A stretch of 19,265 nt of DNA from an uncultured Pelagibacterales bacterium (lineage in GTDB: Bacteria > Pseudomonadota > Alphaproteobacteria > Pelagibacterales > Pelagibacteraceae), in contig CAJVZX010000007.1 in assembly GCA_913020625.1 (NCBI GenBank), positions 1 through 19,265 on the forward strand, given 5' to 3'. Every line of letters starts with the position of its first letter. The first letter of the stretch is position 1. The notes beneath the pieces were generated by a model. The model searched no databases. It was not told where the DNA came from and saw nothing but the letters and a program-made list of their open reading frames with translations. A program made the translations under genes and the position numbers. Below, piece after piece: positions 15,141-19,265 of the stretch.

Positions 15141-16183
15141 ATTCCTTGGCCAATAATTTCTTTAAAATTTTTTACACCATCGTTTTTTAAATGATTAATT
15201 AAATCTTTTTTTATATTTTTTACAACTTCGGGACCTTTAAAAATCATACCTGTATAAAGCTGCACAAGTGAAGCTCCTGATATAATTTTATTATAAGCTG
15301 ACTTTCCAGAGTCCACACCACCAACACCAATAATAATAATTTTTCCGCTTAATTTTTTATAAAATTTTTTTATTATATTATTTGAAATATCTTCTAAAGG
15401 CTTGCCTGAAAGGCCACCTATTTCATTTTTTTGTAACTCTATTAAATTATTTCTATTTGTATTTGTAGTATTAGTTAAGATTAAAGCAGTTATTGAATTA
15501 TCAATTGCAATTTCAGATATTTCGTCAATTGTACTATCATTAATATCAGGTGAAATTTTTAACATTATTGGAATTGTTGTATTTTTCTTCTTTTTTTCTT
15601 CATTAATAATTTTTAATAATTCAATTAATTTTTTACCCTCATGAAAATCTCTTAAATTTTCGGTGTTTGGTGATGAAATATTTATAGTAATATAATCAGC
15701 TAAATTATTAAAATTTTTTAATCCTAAAATAAAATCATCTTCTTGATTTTTTGTTTGTTTATTTGGTCCAATATTAATTCCTAAAATACCTTTTTTTTTA
15801 TTTTTAAGAATTCGTTTTTTTATAATTTCATAACCATCATTATTAAAACCTAGTCTATTTATTAATGCCTCATCTTTTTCTAGTCTAAAAATTCTTGGCT
15901 TAGGATTTCCATATTGCTTGAGGGGTGTAATAGTGCCAACTTCAACAAATCCAAAACCAAATTTAAAAATTGAATTATATACTTCTGCACTTTTATCAAA
16001 CCCGGCTGCTAATCCAATTGGATTAGGGAATTTTTTGTTAAATAAACTAATTTCAAGCATTGCTTCATTTTCAACTTTAAAAAATGATTTTGGTAAATAA
16101 TTAAATTTTAATGATTTAATTGCCAAATCATGCGCTAATTCTGGATTTATTTTAAAAAACGCAGGTCTAATGAATGAGAACAT
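15137..16183 (-). CDS. pyrD: Dihydroorotate dehydrogenase (quinone), class 2
   Basis: A 348-residue FMN enzyme that oxidises dihydroorotate to orotate in pyrimidine synthesis, passing electrons to membrane quinone. The N-terminal helix region MFSFIRPAFFKINPELAHDLAIKSL (1-25) is the membrane-associating part that marks class 2. The core has NPIGLAAGFDKSAE (54-67), FVEVGTITP (79-87), PRIFRL, NRLGFNNDG (109-117), NISSPNTENLR (168-178, with the class 2 catalytic serine), LTNTT (236-240), GGLSG (256-260), IIGVGGVDSG (284-293) and LVQLYTGMIFKGP (306-318). ATG at 16183, one base after the lysK stop; the two genes form an operon. Confidence 0.97.
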   Translation of the reverse strand: MFSFIRPAFFKINPELAHDLAIKSLKFNYLPKSFFKVENEAMLEISLFNKKFPNPIGLAAGFDKSAEVYNSIFKFGFGFVEVGTITPLKQYGNPKPRIFRLEKDEALINRLGFNNDGYEIIKKRILKNKKKGILGINIGPNKQTKNQEDDFILGLKNFNNLADYITINISSPNTENLRDFHEGKKLIELLKIINEEKKKKNTTIPIMLKISPDINDSTIDEISEIAIDNSITALILTNTTNTNRNNLIELQKNEIGGLSGKPLEDISNNIIKKFYKKLSGKIIIIGVGGVDSGKSAYNKIISGASLVQLYTGMIFKGPEVVKNIKKDLINHLKNDGVKNFKEIIGQGI

Positions 16184-16184
16184 T

Positions 16185-17744
16185 TTATTTTATTTTATTT
16201 TTTATTAAGTCAATTGTTTCTTTCACTCCAAAAAAACTTATAAAAAAACCTAATCTTGGACCATTTTCATCACCAAATATTACTTCATAAATCATTTTAA
16301 ACCAGTCTCGAAGATTTTCTTTATAACCATTTTCTTTACCTACACTATAAACAATTGTTTGAATGGCCTCTGGACTCATACTTTCATTACATTCCCTCAG
16401 TTTTTCTGCAAGATTGTTTAATGCTAATTTTTCTTCTTGATTGGGTTTTTTAAATTTTTTATTTAATTTAACTACGTCATTAAAATATTTAATTGCATAA
16501 TTAATAAGTTGATCAAAAATAGGGTTTTCCTTCTCTTTTATATTTTTTTTATATTTTTTTACAAATTTCCATAAAAGTTCCTTAGATGAGGCATTACTTG
16601 TTCCTACAAGATTTAATAACATAGAAAACGACATTATCATTTTTTCTGAAGGTGGAATTCCATTATGTACATGCCAAACTGGATTTGAAATTTTTTTTAA
16701 ACCTTCTTGTGTTTCATATTTTTCTATACAATCTAAATATTCATCTACAGCCTTTGGAACCACTTCATGATACAATTTTTTTGCTCTTTGTGGATTTTGA
16801 TACATATACAGTGATAAACTTTCAGGTGACGCATACTTTAACCATTCTTCGATGGTTATGCCATTTCCTTTTGATTTTGAAATTTTTTCTCCCTTTTCAT
16901 CTAAAAATAATTCATAAGCAAAGCCATTTGGACTTTTTTTACCCAGAGCCTTAAGTATTTTATTCGACAATATTGCACTCTCAATTAAATCTTTTCCATA
17001 CATTTCAAAATCAATATCAAGTGCGTACCATCGCATTGCCCAGTCAACCTTCCACTGTAATTTACAATTACCATTTAAAATACTCTTCTCTAGTTTCTTT
17101 CCATTATTTTCAAAAATTATTTGATTTTTTTCTTTTGAAATTTCAATCATTGGAATTTCTAAAACTTTTCCGGTATCAGGACAAATGGGCAAAAAGGGAC
17201 TGTAAGTTTTTTGTCTTTCTTTACCAAGTGTTGGCAATATAATATTCATTATATCGTGATACTTATTTAAAATTAATTTTAATGTTTCATTAAAATATCC
17301 AGATTTGTATAATTCTGATGAGCTTTTAAAAGAATAGTTAAATTTAAATTTATTCAAAAAACTTTTTAACATTTCATTATTATGTTCACCAAAGCTAGAA
17401 AATTTGTCAAATGGATCTGGAATATTAGTTAGTGGTTTTCCTAAATTTTTTTTAAGTATTTCTATATTAGGAACATTGTCTGGTATTTTTCTTAACCCAT
17501 CCATATCATCAGAAAACGTAATTATCTCTTTTGGTAAATCAGTTAAATTATTTAAAGCATTAACTATCATTGAAGTTCTTGCTACTTCTGCAAATGTTCC
17601 TATATGTGGTAATCCACTGGGTCCGTAACCAGTTTGTAGAGTGATTTTTCCTTTTTTATCAAAAATAGATTTTCTCTCTTTAAGAAGTTTTCTTGCCTCA
17701 ACAAAAGGCCAGGCAGTTGTTTTTTCAAATAATGATTTATCCAT
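16185..17744 (-). CDS. lysK: Lysyl-tRNA synthetase, class I
   Basis: This is the class I (archaeal-type) lysyl-tRNA synthetase found in archaea, spirochaetes and most alphaproteobacteria, unrelated to LysS. Counting from the GTG just upstream, GPSGLPHIGTFAEVARTSM (42-60) contains the HIGH-like site and KISKSKGNG (288-296) the KMSKS loop. VDWAMRWYALDIDFEMYGKDL (234-254) and GFAYELFLDEKGEKISK are also characteristic. The end holds the alpha-helical anticodon-binding domain. A GTG at 17747 directly precedes the ATG at 17744; either gives essentially the same protein and ATG is preferred. It is the first gene of lysK-pyrD and divergent from trkH. Confidence 0.97.
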   Translation of the reverse strand: MDKSLFEKTTAWPFVEARKLLKERKSIFDKKGKITLQTGYGPSGLPHIGTFAEVARTSMIVNALNNLTDLPKEIITFSDDMDGLRKIPDNVPNIEILKKNLGKPLTNIPDPFDKFSSFGEHNNEMLKSFLNKFKFNYSFKSSSELYKSGYFNETLKLILNKYHDIMNIILPTLGKERQKTYSPFLPICPDTGKVLEIPMIEISKEKNQIIFENNGKKLEKSILNGNCKLQWKVDWAMRWYALDIDFEMYGKDLIESAILSNKILKALGKKSPNGFAYELFLDEKGEKISKSKGNGITIEEWLKYASPESLSLYMYQNPQRAKKLYHEVVPKAVDEYLDCIEKYETQEGLKKISNPVWHVHNGIPPSEKMIMSFSMLLNLVGTSNASSKELLWKFVKKYKKNIKEKENPIFDQLINYAIKYFNDVVKLNKKFKKPNQEEKLALNNLAEKLRECNESMSPEAIQTIVYSVGKENGYKENLRDWFKMIYEVIFGDENGPRLGFFISFFGVKETIDLIKNKIK

Positions 17745-17747
17745 CAC

Positions 17748-17844
17748 TATACACAGATTTATTAAATTTATTACTAAAAATATAGATAATTTTAGTCCAT
17801 ATTGTGTTGAAATTTATAAAACTTAAAATATTGTTTTAATAAAA
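17748..17844. promoter_or_regulatory. Divergent intergenic region between lysK and trkH
   Basis: A 97-bp AT-rich gap. On the plus strand TTGTGT is followed after 16 bp by TAAAAT, a possible weak trkH promoter just upstream of the ATG. I see no convincing lysK promoter by eye and no RNA gene. Confidence 0.25.
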
Positions 17845-19265
17845 ATGAACAATAATAAAACTATTTTTTTTATTTTGGGAATTTTGCAAATCATTCTTGG
17901 TTTTTCTATGATTTTTCCAATTATAATTCAATTCATTTATAATGAATTTGATAGTACCTTTATTAGCTCCGGTCTAATTACTATAATTGCTGGAATACTA
18001 TTCTGCCTAGCTAATTTAGATCAAAGTAAAAAAATTAACTTACAGCAAGCATTTCTTTTAACATCTTTGTCATGGATCAGTATTGCCGTATTTGGGTCAT
18101 TACCATTTATCTTTTCTAATATGAATTTTAGTTTTAGTGATGCTTTTTTTGAAAGCATGTCTGGAATTACAACAACTGGTTCTACTGTTATAGATAATTT
18201 ACTAACAACACCTAAAGGTATTTTGCTTTGGCGAGCAATATTACAGTGGCTTGGAGGAATAGGTATTGTTGTAATGGCAATAACATTAATGCCTCTAATG
18301 AAAGTTGGTGGAATGCAATTATTTAAAATTGATAGTGGAGATTCTTCAGAAAAAATACTTCCAAAAACACGAGAAATTGCAATGAGAATTTTTTTAATTT
18401 ATTTATTTCTTACCATGCTATGTTTGTCCTCATACTTTGTTGCAGGAATGAATATCTTCGATAGCATTATTCATTCCATGACAACAATTGCCACTGGAGG
18501 TTTTTCAAATTATAATAAATCAATTGGATATTTTCAAAACTCAATTATTGAAATAATAGCAATTATATTCATATTAGCAGGAAGCATTCCATTTATCGCC
18601 TATTTAAAATATATATCGGGAAATAAAAAAATATTTTTTCAAGATATACAAATTAAAGGTCTGTTTAAAATTTGTGTAATATCAATTTTAATTATTTTTA
18701 TTTATCTATTTTTTAATAATCAGGAAAATTTTTTAGTCAACTTAAGAATTTCAGCTTTCAATGTGGTATCTATCTTATCTGGCACAGGATATGTCACTTC
18801 AAATTTTGATCTTTGGGGTGAATTTTCATTAGTTTTCTTTCTAATTTTAATGTTCATAGGTGGATGTGCTGGGTCTACCGCATGCGGAATTAAAATATTT
18901 AGAATTCAAATTTTATGGTTATTTATAAAAACTCAAATTAAAAAAATTATTTATCCAAGAGGAATTTTTCCAATTTCCTACAATAATGAAAAAATAAATG
19001 AAAAATTCTTATCATCAATAATTTCTTTTATTTTTTTATATTTTTTAATTTTTTTTATTATTGCTATTTTGTTGTCTTTTTCTGGATTAAATTTTATTAC
19101 CTCAATATCTGGGGCAGCTACATCAATTTCTAACGTTGGACCTGGTTTAGGTGAAATAATTGGACCAAATGGAAGTTTTAAAGATATACCTACGTTTTCC
19201 AAATGGGTATTAAGTCTTGGTATGCTATTAGGTAGACTTGAAATATTTGCTCTGTTAGTCTTATT
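17845..19265 (+). CDS. trkH: Trk potassium uptake protein TrkH (3' end outside window)
   Basis: The frame runs open from ATG 17845 to the window end: 473 codons with no stop and no frameshift. It encodes a polytopic inner-membrane protein of the TrkH/KtrB family, the K+-conducting subunit that works with cytoplasmic TrkA. The four pore loops with selectivity-filter glycines are visible: GITTTGSTV, TIATGGFSN, LSGTGYVTS and SISNVGPGLG. WRAILQWLGGIGIVVMAI and FIGGCAGSTACGIKIFRIQIL are further family hallmarks. Family length is about 480-500 residues, so only the last few residues are missing. TrkA is not in the window. Confidence 0.95.
   Translation, partial: MNNNKTIFFILGILQIILGFSMIFPIIIQFIYNEFDSTFISSGLITIIAGILFCLANLDQSKKINLQQAFLLTSLSWISIAVFGSLPFIFSNMNFSFSDAFFESMSGITTTGSTVIDNLLTTPKGILLWRAILQWLGGIGIVVMAITLMPLMKVGGMQLFKIDSGDSSEKILPKTREIAMRIFLIYLFLTMLCLSSYFVAGMNIFDSIIHSMTTIATGGFSNYNKSIGYFQNSIIEIIAIIFILAGSIPFIAYLKYISGNKKIFFQDIQIKGLFKICVISILIIFIYLFFNNQENFLVNLRISAFNVVSILSGTGYVTSNFDLWGEFSLVFFLILMFIGGCAGSTACGIKIFRIQILWLFIKTQIKKIIYPRGIFPISYNNEKINEKFLSSIISFIFLYFLIFFIIAILLSFSGLNFITSISGAATSISNVGPGLGEIIGPNGSFKDIPTFSKWVLSLGMLLGRLEIFALLVL

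Noticed and set aside
1..19265. CRISPR arrays, prophage, insertion sequences, toxin-antitoxin or defence genes
   Set aside because: No spaced repeats, transposases, integrases or defence domains are visible; nearly every base is assigned to recognised conserved genes.

Overview
The window looks like a piece of a streamlined marine alphaproteobacterium of the SAR11 / Candidatus Pelagibacter type. The grounds are very low GC, Lys/Asn/Ile-rich proteins, almost no intergenic DNA (about 3-4% of the window, largest gap about 180 bp), near absence of Shine-Dalgarno sequences, and alphaproteobacterial families (ChvG/ChvI, RegA/ActR, class I LysRS, eukaryotic-type ornithine decarboxylase with a deoxyhypusine-synthase-like partner). 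This assignment is inference from the sequence; no database search was made. I see no tRNA, rRNA, CRISPR, insertion sequence or phage genes.

Layout. (1) 1-5146, minus strand: a tight run read chvI > chvG > ahcY > tsaE > amgK > murU (murU cut by the window edge). It keeps an arrangement I recall from rhizobia, without the HPr kinase/PTS genes that sit there in those relatives. It combines an envelope-sensing two-component system, S-adenosylhomocysteine recycling, a tRNA t6A ATPase and an AmgK/MurU peptidoglycan-sugar salvage pair. (2) 5215-7977, minus: polA, full length with all three enzymatic domains. (3) 8029-9566, plus: an ABC-2-type ATPase with no adjacent permease, then the biotin transporter BioY. 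(4) 9559-10131, minus: the redox response regulator RegA without RegB. (5) 10282-13389, plus: a three-gene polyamine operon, ornithine decarboxylase > deoxyhypusine-synthase-like (probable homospermidine synthase) > agmatinase-family ureohydrolase. (6) 13368-14248, minus: rpmB (L28) then the queuosine-precursor transporter gene yhhQ. (7) 14427-15140, plus: ccdA-like thiol-disulfide carrier. (8) 15137-17744, minus: lysK (class I lysyl-tRNA synthetase) then pyrD. (9) 17845 to the end, plus: trkH potassium transporter, cut by the window edge.

The most notable signals are: a three-copy 21-bp in-frame tandem repeat covering the ahcY start; a ChvI receiver domain in which the conserved Lys-Pro motif is replaced by Lys-Ser-Gly-Gly; the polyamine operon with altered pocket residues in its deoxyhypusine-synthase-like enzyme; and the fact that all three convergent gene junctions overlap at their stop codons, with no recognisable terminator. 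Most of the window is conserved housekeeping content. I do not see a clearly new defence or mobile system.
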